Assembly (NCBI GenBank): GCA_002383105.1
Contig: DFXC01000118.1
Location: forward strand, 53,163-70,483
Length of the DNA: 17,321 nucleotides
Origin: Hyphomicrobiaceae bacterium UBA4118
GTDB taxonomy: Bacteria > Pseudomonadota > Alphaproteobacteria > Rhizobiales > Methyloligellaceae
Reading direction: 5' to 3'
The notes below the pieces were generated by a model. That model saw only the letters and a program-made list of their open reading frames with translations, was not told the origin of the DNA and did no database searches. Both the position numbers and the translations under genes were made by a program. Shown here piece by piece: positions 1-9,024 of this stretch. Numbering within the stretch: the first letter of the stretch is position 1; the number at the start of each line of letters is the position of its first letter.

Positions 1-423
1 AAACTTCTCGTCGCCGGCACGAGCGGCCATGGCTTCGTCGTGGCCGAGGACGAGGTCGTGGCCATGACGCGCAAAGGCAAGCAGGTGCTGAACGTTGAAG
101 CCGGCACCGAGGCGATCGTCTGCGCAGCCGTCGACGGCGACAGCGTGGCGGTGATCGGCGACAACCGGAAGCTCTTGCTGTTTCCCTTGAAGGAGCTGCC
201 GGAGATGCCGCGCGGCAAGGGTGTGCGGCTACAGCGCTATAAGGACGGCGGCTTGGCCGACGCCACGGTCTTCAAGAAGAAGGAAGGCCTCATTTATATC
301 GATGCCGCGGGCCGCTCCTTCACCGTGACCGAGCTCAGGGATTGGTGGGGCGTGCGAGCCCAGGCCGGGCGCCTGCCGCCCAAGGGCTTCCCGAAGTCGA
401 ACAGTTTCGGCGCGAAGTTCTGA
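1..423 (+). CDS. parC: DNA topoisomerase IV subunit A, C-terminal fragment
   Basis: Only the last 140 codons are present; the reading frame is open from base 1 and ends at TGA 421-423. The fragment belongs to the C-terminal beta-pinwheel domain of ParC/GyrA-type type II topoisomerases, which wraps DNA while the missing N-terminal part carries the active-site tyrosine. Visible blade-like repeats include VAMTRKGKQVLNV and a run around RGKGVRLQRYKDGGLAD that I recognise from alphaproteobacterial ParC. ParC with ParE decatenates daughter chromosomes. The choice of ParC over GyrA rests on this motif and on the neighbouring bpt, RDD and hemB genes, a familiar rhizobial order. It converges with bpt across 44 bp in which I see no clear terminator. 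Confidence 0.88.
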   Translation, partial: KLLVAGTSGHGFVVAEDEVVAMTRKGKQVLNVEAGTEAIVCAAVDGDSVAVIGDNRKLLLFPLKELPEMPRGKGVRLQRYKDGGLADATVFKKKEGLIYIDAAGRSFTVTELRDWWGVRAQAGRLPPKGFPKSNSFGAKF

Positions 424-467
424 CGAGTCAGAAGTCAGAAAACAGAACCCAGACGTCAAGACGAGCC

Positions 468-1271
468 TCAGGGCCGTTCCGGCTTCTGGCGTCGCGTCGC
501 CGGCTCCTCGCCGGTCTCGCACGCGGGCGTCTCGGAGGCGGCGCTCACCCAGCCCTTCGAGGTAAGACTCTGCTGCGGCTGGAAGCGGTTCTTGTAACGC
601 ATCTTGCGCGAGCCCTCGATCCAGTAGCCGAGATAGACGAAGGGATGGCCTTGCGCTCTGGCGAACTCGACATGGTCGAGGATCATGTAGGTGCCGAGGC
701 TGCGCGTGGGCTGGCTCGGATCGTAGAAGCTGTACACCATGGAGACGCCGTCGCTTAGCCGATCGCACAGCGACACTGCGATCAGCGGAGAGCTGCCGTC
801 GCCTTCGGGGTCCGGCTCCACCCGGTATTCGGTGACGAAGGTCTCGACCACGCTGTCCTCGACCATCAGCGAATAATCGAGCACCGACATCTCGGCCATG
901 CCGCCATCGGCGTGGCGGGCGTCGATATAGCTGCGGAACAGCGCGTATTGCTCGGCGCTCGGCGCCGGCGGCACGCGAGTGGCGACGAGGTCGCGATTGG
1001 CGCGGGCAATCCTTCGCAGCGAGCGGCGCGGGTGGAACTGATCGACCAGGATGCGCACCGGCACGCAGGCCGAGCAGGCATCGCAATAGGGCATATAGGC
1101 GATGTTCTGGCTGCGCCGGAACCCGCCCTTCAACAGATTGTCGACCAGGAAGCGCGGCTTGTCGCGGGTGAGATGGGTGAACAGCTTCCGCTCGAGCCGG
1201 CCGGGGAGGTAGGGACAGGGCTGCGGCGCGGTGATGTAGAACTCTGGGAAGTTGCTCTTGTGCTCTGTCAC
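468..1271 (-). CDS. bpt: Aspartate/glutamate leucyltransferase (Bpt, N-end rule)
   Basis: This cytoplasmic enzyme transfers leucine from Leu-tRNA to proteins with N-terminal Asp or Glu and so marks them for ClpS/ClpAP degradation. The family signature is clear: CPYLPG near the N terminus (Cys19), FTHLTRDKPRFLVDNLLKGGFRRSQNIAYMPYCDACSACVP with Cys63, Cys66 and Cys69, and GYWIEGSRKMRYKNRF near the C terminus. I start it at the GTG at 1271 (267 aa) because the protein then begins VTEHKSNFPEFYITAPQPCPYLPG, as family members do. The frame stays open to a TTG at 1313 (281 aa), and neither start has a strong ribosome site. The last 25 or so residues are a charged, low-complexity tail beyond the usual family end. 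It lies 135 bp downstream of the RDD gene, on the same strand. Confidence 0.92.
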   Translation of the reverse strand: MTEHKSNFPEFYITAPQPCPYLPGRLERKLFTHLTRDKPRFLVDNLLKGGFRRSQNIAYMPYCDACSACVPVRILVDQFHPRRSLRRIARANRDLVATRVPPAPSAEQYALFRSYIDARHADGGMAEMSVLDYSLMVEDSVVETFVTEYRVEPDPEGDGSSPLIAVSLCDRLSDGVSMVYSFYDPSQPTRSLGTYMILDHVEFARAQGHPFVYLGYWIEGSRKMRYKNRFQPQQSLTSKGWVSAASETPACETGEEPATRRQKPERP

Positions 1272-1346
1272 GTGCTGCCGACCGGAAACGAATCCGAACC
1301 ACTCTACCGGCAAGCTTAGTGGATCGAAGGCCAGCAGCGCAATCGG

Positions 1347-1393
1347 GGAAGGGAGCCCAAAAACGCCAGGATAAATGGCGGGGGGCGCCTTCC
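1347..1393 (-). other. Imperfect hairpin between the RDD gene and bpt
   Basis: GGAAGG (1347-1352) pairs with CCTTCC (1388-1393), GCCC (1355-1358) with GGGC (1383-1386), and CGCCA (1364-1368) with TGGCG (1376-1380). This gives an interrupted stem-loop just after the RDD stop codon. No T-run follows on the minus strand, so a standard intrinsic terminator is not supported. It may be an intercistronic RNA structure or a chance product of GC-rich sequence. Confidence 0.25.
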
Positions 1394-1406
1394 TTGTGCC
1401 AGAATC

Positions 1407-1901
1407 CTAAACGCGGTCGATCACCACGACGCCCGCCAGAATATCGTGCAGGCAGCGCTTGCGCGGGTCGAACAGGGCCCACAACAGGATCGGGCAGAAG
1501 ATCGCGAGCGAGAACCAGAAGAGCAGAGCGTGGAAGGCAGCGATCAGCGGCGTGACCCTGCCGCCGAACCACATGCGCACCTCGAGCCCCATCATCCGCT
1601 GGCCGATGGTCGCGGAATTCACGCCGCCGATGGTGAGCGCGTTATAGCCGAGGCCCACGGCCGGAAAGACGAGGCCGAACAGGAGCCAGGCGAGGCCAAG
1701 CGTGAGGATCCCGAGCAGCCCCACGACAACATAGGCGACTGTCGTCAGCACCAGGATGATGATGGCGTCGACGATGAAGGCGACGATGCGCTTGCGGATC
1801 ACGCCTCGGAAGAGGCGCGGCTGCGTCACCGGATCGTAGGCGTTCGGCTGCTCGCTGTAATCGGTACCCGAACGTGGCGGAAACGTCTTCTGGTCGGTCA
1901 T
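1407..1901 (-). CDS. RDD-family inner-membrane protein
   Basis: A 164-residue protein with a hydrophilic Pro/Tyr-rich N terminus (about 1-36) and three hydrophobic segments at roughly 39-62, 64-86 and 119-143. The RDD family is named for conserved Arg and Asp residues: here Arg38 and Asp45 in RIVAFIVDAIII. Other family features are TIGQRMMGLEV at about 98-107, a DPRKRCLHD loop near 145-153, and an AGVVVIDRV end. Some RDD proteins have been linked to ion or Na+/H+ transport, but no function can be fixed from the sequence. The ATG start is supported by a TTGGAG ribosome site about five bases upstream. It precedes bpt on the same strand and may share a transcript with it. Confidence 0.85.
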   Translation of the reverse strand: MTDQKTFPPRSGTDYSEQPNAYDPVTQPRLFRGVIRKRIVAFIVDAIIILVLTTVAYVVVGLLGILTLGLAWLLFGLVFPAVGLGYNALTIGGVNSATIGQRMMGLEVRMWFGGRVTPLIAAFHALLFWFSLAIFCPILLWALFDPRKRCLHDILAGVVVIDRV

Positions 1902-2120
1902 TTCGACTCCAATCCCGTGGGCAGGGGCAAATCTCGCGCCCTAGATGGTGATTGCCGCACCGCCAAACAAGCATAAGGCGCCCCAGGGCCAAGATGTCTG
2001 AGCATCGGGCGGGGCGGAGAGGCCGGTTGCGGCCATGAGCGCACAGGTTGCCGAGCCCCGGCCAACCCGTTAAGGATTTTTGACTGGATGCGGGTGAGGC
2101 CAGGCTAACGGGGACCATCG

Positions 2121-2747
2121 ATGCGAAGATCAGTGATGTTGCTTGGGATTGCGATCCTTTTGGCGGGGGCTCCGGCGTGGCGGGCAGCGGCCTGCGAGGG
2201 CCTGGAGGTCGTGTTCGAGGACAAATTCGCCGATGACGCCGGCGGCTGGCCGCTCAAGGACAATGTCGAGGTGAAGGACGGCTCCTTCGTCTTCAAGCTT
2301 CCCCCCGACGACATGCAGTCCGATCTGAACGTCACCTTCACCGTCCACGATGCCGATATCTGTTCCGAGACGGTCTGGCCTACCGGCGACCAGCCGATCC
2401 TCGGCGCCGGCCTCCTCTTCTGGGGCGAGGACAACAGGACCTACTTCCAGTTCGGCGTTCTCAACAACGGCAAGTACTGGATCGCGCGCAAGCAGGACGG
2501 CAAGTGGCTGGGCACCATCGCCGCCAATGTCGATTCGCCGGCGATCAACAAAGCGCCGGGTGCTGCCAACACGCTTCGCGTCAAGACCGTCGGCAATTCC
2601 GTGACCTTCTTTATCAACGGAACCAAGGTGCGCGAATTGCGCGGCCAGGCGCCGAAGACCGGTTGGCGCTTCGGTCTCTCCGGCGACAATTTCGACAAGG
2701 CGAAGGAAGCGAAGGTGATCTTCAAGACGGTGAAGGTCACCAACTGA
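2121..2747 (+). CDS. Exported protein with a concanavalin-like (DUF1080/LamG-type) domain, function unknown
   Basis: A 208-residue protein starting with a signal peptide: MRR, a hydrophobic core at residues 5-19, and a cleavage region near AWRAAAC. The mature part resembles the beta-sandwich domains found in DUF1080 and related laminin-G-like proteins: FEDKFADDAGGW near the start, VEVKDGSFVFKL, GAGLLFWGEDNRTYFQFGVLNNGKYWIARK in the middle, then TLRVKTVGNSVTFFINGTKV and WRFGLSGDNF. I see no catalytic signature, so binding of sugar or another ligand is as likely as hydrolysis. Cys25 directly after the Ala-rich stretch makes a poor lipobox, and with a second cysteine (in DADICSE) a disulfide is an alternative. 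A GGGGA ribosome site lies about seven bases before the ATG. The gene ends 13 bp from the end of convergent hemB and has no visible operon partner. Confidence 0.75.
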   Translation: MRRSVMLLGIAILLAGAPAWRAAACEGLEVVFEDKFADDAGGWPLKDNVEVKDGSFVFKLPPDDMQSDLNVTFTVHDADICSETVWPTGDQPILGAGLLFWGEDNRTYFQFGVLNNGKYWIARKQDGKWLGTIAANVDSPAINKAPGAANTLRVKTVGNSVTFFINGTKVRELRGQAPKTGWRFGLSGDNFDKAKEAKVIFKTVKVTN

Positions 2748-2760
2748 GCTTGCGCCGAGG

Positions 2761-5065
<2,305 letters not shown>

Positions 5066-5131
5066 CCGAACGTCCAATTGCTTTCGTTAGCGGAGCTTGT
5101 GGTTTCGGCGATTGAGTGCTAGCTGCCCCGG

Positions 5132-5228
5132 GCCTTTAAAGGCTGAGCCTTTTCAAGGCAACGCCTTGTCTTTCCAAGGCAGGGCCTTTTCAAGGCTGAG
5201 CCTTTTCCGGGCAAGCCTCTGATGAGGC
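5132..5228. repeat. Tandem array of six GCC..GGC palindromes
   Basis: Six inverted repeats follow each other with two to three bases between them: GCCTTTAAAGGC (5132-5143), GCCTTTTCAAGGC (5147-5159), GCCTTGTCTTTCCAAGGC (5163-5180), GCCTTTTCAAGGC (5184-5196), the degraded GCCTTTTCCGGGC (5200-5212), and GCCTCTGATGAGGC (5215-5228). A 16-mer, AAGGCTGAGCCTTTTC, occurs exactly twice (5139-5154 and 5192-5207). Because each right arm also pairs with the next left arm, many alternative foldings exist. The array sits between the divergent extensin-like and crotonase genes and abuts a possible -10 of the latter. It could be an operator array, a short palindromic repeat family, or a local expansion. Confidence 0.8.
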
Positions 5229-5233
5229 GGTAT

Positions 5234-5239
5234 CTATAC
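5234..5239 (+). promoter_or_regulatory. Possible -10 element of the crotonase gene
   Basis: CTATAC fits the alphaproteobacterial -10 pattern and lies 26 bases before the TTG start at 5265. The region where a -35 would fall is occupied by the palindrome array, and no good -35 hexamer is visible. This is a weak prediction. Confidence 0.25.
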
Positions 5240-5264
5240 GAGATTCGATCAGGGGCATCGCGGA

Positions 5265-6335
5265 TTGTCGCAAGCGCTTGGCATCACCTTCGAGGAGCAC
5301 GATCGCGCCGGCGTGGTCACGCTCGACCGCCCGGAAAGGCTAAACGCGCTCAGCCGAGAAATGTTCGAGGCCTTAAGCGAGCATTATCGCCGTTGGGCGC
5401 CGGCGCCGCACATCTATGGCGTGGTGATGCAATCGACGCATCCTTCCGTGTTCTGCAGCGGCGGTGACCTCAAGTTCCTGCACCAATGGAGTGAGCAGGG
5501 CGCGCGCGGGGCGATCCGGGAGTTCTATCGCGCCGCCTACGGTCACGTCTGGGTGCTGGAGAAATTCATCAGGCCGAACGTCCCCCTGATCAACGGCCTC
5601 GTGCTCGGGGGCGGCATCGGCATCACCCTTCACGGCACCCATTGCGTGGCCGGGGAGGGCTATCGCTTCGGCATGCCGCAAGTGGGCATCGGCTTTCTCC
5701 CCGACATCGGCGGCACCTATTTTCTGCCCCGCCTGCTGGGGTGGACCGGGACCTATCTTGCCTTGACCGGGCGCCTGATCGGTCCCGCCGAGGCCTTCCG
5801 CCTCCGTCTCGTCAGCCATTGCATTCCAGCCGCGCATTTCAGCGTGATCAAGGATGCTTTGAGTGACAACCAGCCGATCGACCGGCTGCTTGACGGGCTC
5901 CACCGAGAGCCGGGCGAAGGCGAACTCGTGCGGCACACGCCGGTGATCAACCGCGCCTTCTCGGCCCCATCGGTCGAGGCGATCCTCGAGCGTCTCGATG
6001 CCGAGGAGGGCGACGACCAGGCCTTCGCACACGACGCCGCGGCCGAGATACGGAAGAAATCGCCGACCTCCCTAAAGATCGCCTTCGCCCAGATGCAACG
6101 CGGCAAGGCGCTCGATCTCGCCGCCGCGCTCCGCCTCGAATTTCGCCTCGCTTCGCATGTCATCGGCAGCCACGACTACCGCGAAGGGATCGCCGCGCGG
6201 ATCGCGGGCAAGGGGCGGGCGCCCGACTGGCAGCCGGCAAGCTTCGCCGCCGTCGACGACGAGGCCATCGAGCGGCTGTTCTCGACGCCTGCCGAGGACG
6301 AGCTCGAGCTCAAAGAGCTGGCTCCAGGTCTGTGA
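5265..6335 (+). CDS. Crotonase-family protein, 3-hydroxyisobutyryl-CoA hydrolase-like
   Basis: The length (356 aa) and motifs match the 3-hydroxyisobutyryl-CoA hydrolase branch of the enoyl-CoA hydratase superfamily, which releases 3-hydroxyisobutyrate in valine breakdown. Visible are LDRPERLNALSREMF near the start, the oxyanion-hole motif FCSGGDLKFL, LVLGGGIGI, and MPQVGIGFLPDIGGTYFLPRL. The later block KKSPTSLKIAF followed by LEFRLASHVIGSHDYREGIAARI is typical of the hydrolase branch. In that branch the motif normally reads PExxIG with a catalytic Glu followed eight residues later by Asp; here Asp147 is kept but the Glu position is Gln139 (codon CAA). Activity is therefore uncertain. Translation starts at a TTG, supported by AGGGG nine bases upstream. 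No other valine-pathway gene is nearby. Confidence 0.82.
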   Translation: MSQALGITFEEHDRAGVVTLDRPERLNALSREMFEALSEHYRRWAPAPHIYGVVMQSTHPSVFCSGGDLKFLHQWSEQGARGAIREFYRAAYGHVWVLEKFIRPNVPLINGLVLGGGIGITLHGTHCVAGEGYRFGMPQVGIGFLPDIGGTYFLPRLLGWTGTYLALTGRLIGPAEAFRLRLVSHCIPAAHFSVIKDALSDNQPIDRLLDGLHREPGEGELVRHTPVINRAFSAPSVEAILERLDAEEGDDQAFAHDAAAEIRKKSPTSLKIAFAQMQRGKALDLAAALRLEFRLASHVIGSHDYREGIAARIAGKGRAPDWQPASFAAVDDEAIERLFSTPAEDELELKELAPGL

Positions 6336-6394
6336 GACTGGGCTAGAAACGCCCAGCAACATCATCAAAACTTAATACTAGAATTTCATGCAAT

Positions 6395-6413
6395 CTTAAG
6401 CGTCTCGCTTAAG
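6395..6413. promoter_or_regulatory. 19-bp palindrome upstream of ldtR, candidate operator
   Basis: CTTAAGCG-TCT-CGCTTAAG is a perfect inverted repeat with 8-bp arms and a 3-bp centre. It ends 21 bp before the TATAGT -10 candidate of ldtR, so it covers the -35 region. MarR proteins bind palindromes of this size and often autoregulate, so an LdtR site is a reasonable inference. The run GATTTT after it also leaves open a weak terminator for the crotonase gene. Confidence 0.5.
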
Positions 6414-6429
6414 CAGATTTTAGGTCGGC

Positions 6430-6440
6430 GCGCCTATAGT
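6430..6440 (+). promoter_or_regulatory. -10 region of ldtR within a shared 11-mer
   Basis: GCGCCTATAGT contains a good -10 (TATAGT, 6435-6440), 43 bases before the ldtR ATG. The same 11 bases occur in front of the L,D-transpeptidase gene at 7292-7302 at nearly the same distance from the start. No consensus -35 is visible at 16-18 bp spacing, which would suit an activator-dependent promoter. Confidence 0.5.
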
Positions 6441-6483
6441 CCTCGTCAAGTTGGGGATTAACAACAACTAACGAGGGTAGGCG

Positions 6484-6993
6484 ATGAGTGTAGCCCTAAA
6501 TATAGGGACACATGTTAGCACCGATGAGGCAGAAGACCTCAAGGGTCGCTATCTTGTTTCCTTGAAGCTCGTCGAGCGGCTTCATCGATTGCTGCTTGAT
6601 GTGATCAAAGACGAATTCGAGCGCCTTGGTCGTGTCGACGTCAATAGCGTGCAGGCTTTGCTGCTTTACAACATCGGCGATGCCGAATTGACGGCAGGGG
6701 AGCTCACCAGCCGCGGCTATTATCTCGGCTCCAACGTGTCGTACAACCTCAAGAAGCTGGTCGATGCCGGGTACATCCACCACCAGCGCTCGACGACCGA
6801 TCGGCGTTCGGTGCGGGTGCGCCTCACCGACAAAGGGCAGGAGGTGTGCAAGGTGGTGAACGGGCTTTATCACCGGCAACTCAAGTCCTTGCAGCAGGTT
6901 GGCGGCATCGGATCCAACGACTTGGAGACGCTCAACAAGGCCTTGATCCGCCTCGAGCGCTTCTGGACCGACCAGATCCGCTATCAGCTCTGA
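6484..6993 (+). CDS. ldtR: MarR-family transcriptional regulator LdtR
   Basis: A 169-residue winged-helix regulator. The helix-turn-helix spans roughly 50-120: VNSVQALLLYNIGDAELTAGEL, then SRGYYLGSNVSYNLKKLVDAGYI (recognition helix), and the wing STTDRRSVRVRLTDKGQEV. The N- and C-terminal helices that dimerise MarR proteins are present. The sequence, especially the GYYLGSNVSYNLKKLVDAGYI stretch, is what I know from LdtR of Liberibacter and Sinorhizobium, described as controlling an L,D-transpeptidase gene and stress tolerance. Here the next gene downstream, same strand and 348 bp away, is exactly such a transpeptidase. The ATG has a strong ribosome site (GAGGGTAGG) close upstream. A 19-bp palindrome in its own promoter suggests autoregulation. 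Confidence 0.9.
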   Translation: MSVALNIGTHVSTDEAEDLKGRYLVSLKLVERLHRLLLDVIKDEFERLGRVDVNSVQALLLYNIGDAELTAGELTSRGYYLGSNVSYNLKKLVDAGYIHHQRSTTDRRSVRVRLTDKGQEVCKVVNGLYHRQLKSLQQVGGIGSNDLETLNKALIRLERFWTDQIRYQL

Positions 6994-7038
6994 TTGTCAG
7001 CATCGGAGCCCGCGACCCTATCGCCCCGGTGGCTGAAA

Positions 7039-7080
7039 GACGCCGCCGGGGCCGCTTTCTTGCGAAAGCCAGGCGGCGTC
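7039..7080 (+). terminator. Long two-part hairpin downstream of ldtR
   Basis: GACGCCGCC (7039-7047) pairs exactly with GGCGGCGTC (7072-7080), and inside it GCTTTC (7054-7059) pairs with GAAAGC (7064-7069) around a TTGC loop. It starts 45 bp after the ldtR stop codon. No T-run follows, so it is either a terminator without a clear U-tract, a 3'-end stabiliser, or the end of a Rho-dependent region. Confidence 0.4.
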
Positions 7081-7225
7081 GCAGCCTAAATTCGCCCCAT
7101 TCCCTGGCTAACCCTTGAAGCCTAGCGCGCTGCGCAACATGTAAAGCGGGCGCCCTGGCCGGTTACCGAGGGAAATCTTTCTGACTCAATTCGCGGCGTA
7201 ACATGTCCCGATGCCAACGGAACAC

Positions 7226-7257
7226 TCCGGCGGCCGGACGCATTTTTGGAAAATGCG
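7226..7257. promoter_or_regulatory. Two abutting palindromes upstream of the L,D-transpeptidase gene
   Basis: TCCGGC-G-GCCGGA (7226-7238) is directly followed by CGCATTTT-TGG-AAAATGCG (7239-7257); both are perfect inverted repeats. They end 39 bp before the TATAGT -10 candidate. The position suits an activator or repressor site. The sequences differ from the palindrome in front of ldtR, so a common binding protein is not established. A terminator reading is unlikely, as the T-run lies inside the stem. Confidence 0.45.
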
Positions 7258-7291
7258 CCCGGTTCATTGGCTCTAGAGCGGCAATGGCAAA

Positions 7292-7302
7292 GCGCCTATA
7301 GT
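7292..7302 (+). promoter_or_regulatory. -10 region of the L,D-transpeptidase gene
   Basis: GCGCCTATAGT, identical over 11 bases to the ldtR promoter, places TATAGT at 7297-7302, 39 bases before the ATG. It is followed by GTTAAAGCG, which loosely resembles half of the ldtR palindrome. No consensus -35 is seen. The rest of the 348-bp gap (6994-7341) holds the hairpin and palindromes listed separately and no supported gene. Confidence 0.5.
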
Positions 7303-7341
7303 TAAAGCGGGACAGAAGCCGCAACGGACGGGGAGCGGCGA

Positions 7342-8763
7342 ATGCTGACATGGCCGAGTAAAATGAGAGGCGAGGCATTCCTCGCCGCCGCAGGGTTTGC
7401 TGCCGCTCTCCTTATCATCAGTTTCGAGCCTGCGAGCGCCGGACTCTTCTCATGGATGAAGGGCCCCCAAGGCAACCAGGGCGGGGGTGGTGATTCGGGC
7501 AATTCCGGGGGCCCCGGCTGGTTCGGTGGCCCCGGCAATGGCAATGGTGGTGGCTTGTTTGGCGGCGGCCAGCGCGGTCCGCAACAGCCGGGGTCTCAGG
7601 CCTTCCATGGCGATGAGCTTCCCCCTGACGAAGGCGATGCAGCGACGCGCGCCTGGATCGTCAACCCGGCGCTTGGCTCACCGACCCTTTCCACGAGGAA
7701 CATTGAGCCGACCAAGGCCGCCATCGAGCGCTACAAGGCGATCGTCGCCCAGGGCGGCTGGCCCACGGTGCCGGCCGCCGCCATGCGGCCGGGCTCGCAG
7801 GGGCCGCAGATCGTGACCCTGCATCGGCGCCTCGAGGTCTCGGGCGACCTCGTCGGCCAGAGCATTCCAGACGAATATGACGCTGCCGTCGTGGCGGCGG
7901 TGAAGAAGTTCCAGGCCCGTCACAATCTGCCACCGACGGGTATCATCGACACGCGGGCGACCATAGACGCGATGAACATCCCCGCCGCGGTCCGGCTCGC
8001 TCAGCTCCAGGCAAATCTGAAACGGCTGCAGACCTTGGCGCCGCCTGCGGCGGCGGCCGGCCGCTACGTCGTGGTCAACATCCCCTCGGCGCAAGCCGAG
8101 GCAGTGGAGAACGGGCAGGTGGTCCAGCGGCACGCCACCGTCGTTGGCAAGCCTGAGCGTCCGACGCCCGAACTCTCAAGCAAGATCCAGGAGATCAATT
8201 TCAATCCCTATTGGTACGTGCCGAAGAGCATCATCTACAAGGATCTGGTGCCTAAGGCCCGCGAGTTCGCCAAGCGCAACCAGGACATGCTTGCCGCCTA
8301 TCACATGGAGGCCTTCGACGCGGCCGGCAACCCGCTCGATCCACGGCAGATCGATTGGTTCGGCAACGACGTCTACAACTATCAGTTCCGGCAGCTCCCG
8401 TGGGACCAGAACTCGCTTGGCTTCGTGAAGATCAACTTCCCGAACAAGGACAGCGTCTACATGCACGACACGCCGCTCAAGAGCCTGTTCGAGCGAAGCG
8501 TGCGGTTCGAGAGCTCGGGCTGCGTGCGCACGGATAATATCGAGACGCTCGTGGCTTGGATCCTGCGCGACACGGGCGGGTGGGACATGCAGCACATCCT
8601 CGCCGTGAAGCAGTCGGGCGAGCAGATCGACGTCAAGCTCGTGAAGCAGGTCCCGGTCTATTTCACCTATATCAGCGCCTGGGCGACGCCGGACGGCTTG
8701 GTGCAGTTCCGACCTGATATTTATAACCAGGATGGCGCCCCCGAGACCGCCTCGGCCTATTGA
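7342..8763 (+). CDS. Secreted L,D-transpeptidase with peptidoglycan-binding domain (LdtR target)
   Basis: The 473-residue protein makes 3-3 cross-links in peptidoglycan, or links proteins to it, in the periplasm. A signal peptide or anchor occupies about 1-33 (core FLAAAGFAAALLIISF, ending ASA). Then come a Gly-rich linker (about 43-76), a PG_binding_1 domain (about 155-212: LHRRLEVSGDL, VAAVKKFQARHNLPPTGIID), and the YkuD catalytic domain (about 241-415). The catalytic motif is complete: MHDTPLKSLFERSVRFESSGCVR with His375, Cys394 and Arg396. The large lid region before it (FNPYWYVPKSII onwards) is typical of YcbB-type enzymes. The ATG has GGGGAG six bases upstream. It follows ldtR and shares an 11-base promoter element with it, matching the known LdtR-LdtP pairing in related bacteria. 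Confidence 0.92.
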   Translation: MLTWPSKMRGEAFLAAAGFAAALLIISFEPASAGLFSWMKGPQGNQGGGGDSGNSGGPGWFGGPGNGNGGGLFGGGQRGPQQPGSQAFHGDELPPDEGDAATRAWIVNPALGSPTLSTRNIEPTKAAIERYKAIVAQGGWPTVPAAAMRPGSQGPQIVTLHRRLEVSGDLVGQSIPDEYDAAVVAAVKKFQARHNLPPTGIIDTRATIDAMNIPAAVRLAQLQANLKRLQTLAPPAAAAGRYVVVNIPSAQAEAVENGQVVQRHATVVGKPERPTPELSSKIQEINFNPYWYVPKSIIYKDLVPKAREFAKRNQDMLAAYHMEAFDAAGNPLDPRQIDWFGNDVYNYQFRQLPWDQNSLGFVKINFPNKDSVYMHDTPLKSLFERSVRFESSGCVRTDNIETLVAWILRDTGGWDMQHILAVKQSGEQIDVKLVKQVPVYFTYISAWATPDGLVQFRPDIYNQDGAPETASAY

Positions 8764-9024
8764 TCGACAGCGTGTCGACTGACATTCCGGGCTCGGCCTG
8801 ACAGGGCCTCGGCACGCATGCCTCATTGGCGAAGCCGTTGGCTTTCCGTCCATGGCAGTTGTAGCGTGAACGCTTGCGGCCCACGACTTGGGCGTTGCTG
8901 GCGCGTTCGCGCGACATGTGGTAGAGCGAGCCAAATGTCAAGGGAGCGCCTCGCGGAGCAAGAAGCGCGGGTCAATCGTCCCTTGGCGAGGTGGGGCGGG
9001 TCTGAGCTCGAGGAGCAGTTAGCC

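Noticed and set aside
229..1572. A long open frame (447 codons) on the minus strand
   Set aside because: It lies across bpt and part of the RDD gene in another frame, is extremely Arg/Ala/Pro-rich and shows no family motif; a shadow of real genes in GC-rich DNA.
2080..2085. TTGACT as a -35 for the exported protein gene
   Set aside because: The -10 position at 17-18 bp spacing is GGCTAA/GCTAAC and would overlap the ribosome site before the ATG at 2121; not convincing.
5132..5228. CRISPR-like array
   Set aside because: Units are 12-18 bp palindromes with only 2-3 bases between them and no unique spacers or cas genes.
6458..6472. CtrA-like TTAA-N7-TAAC in front of ldtR
   Set aside because: The second half-site is not TTAA and the match lies between -10 and start codon; the TTAA pair in the 19-bp palindrome is spaced by 9, not 7.
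8818..9024. N-terminal extension of glyA by 69 codons
   Set aside because: Residues are Arg/Cys/Trp-rich and unlike GlyA; the ATG at 9025 has an AGGAG site and starts where the family does.
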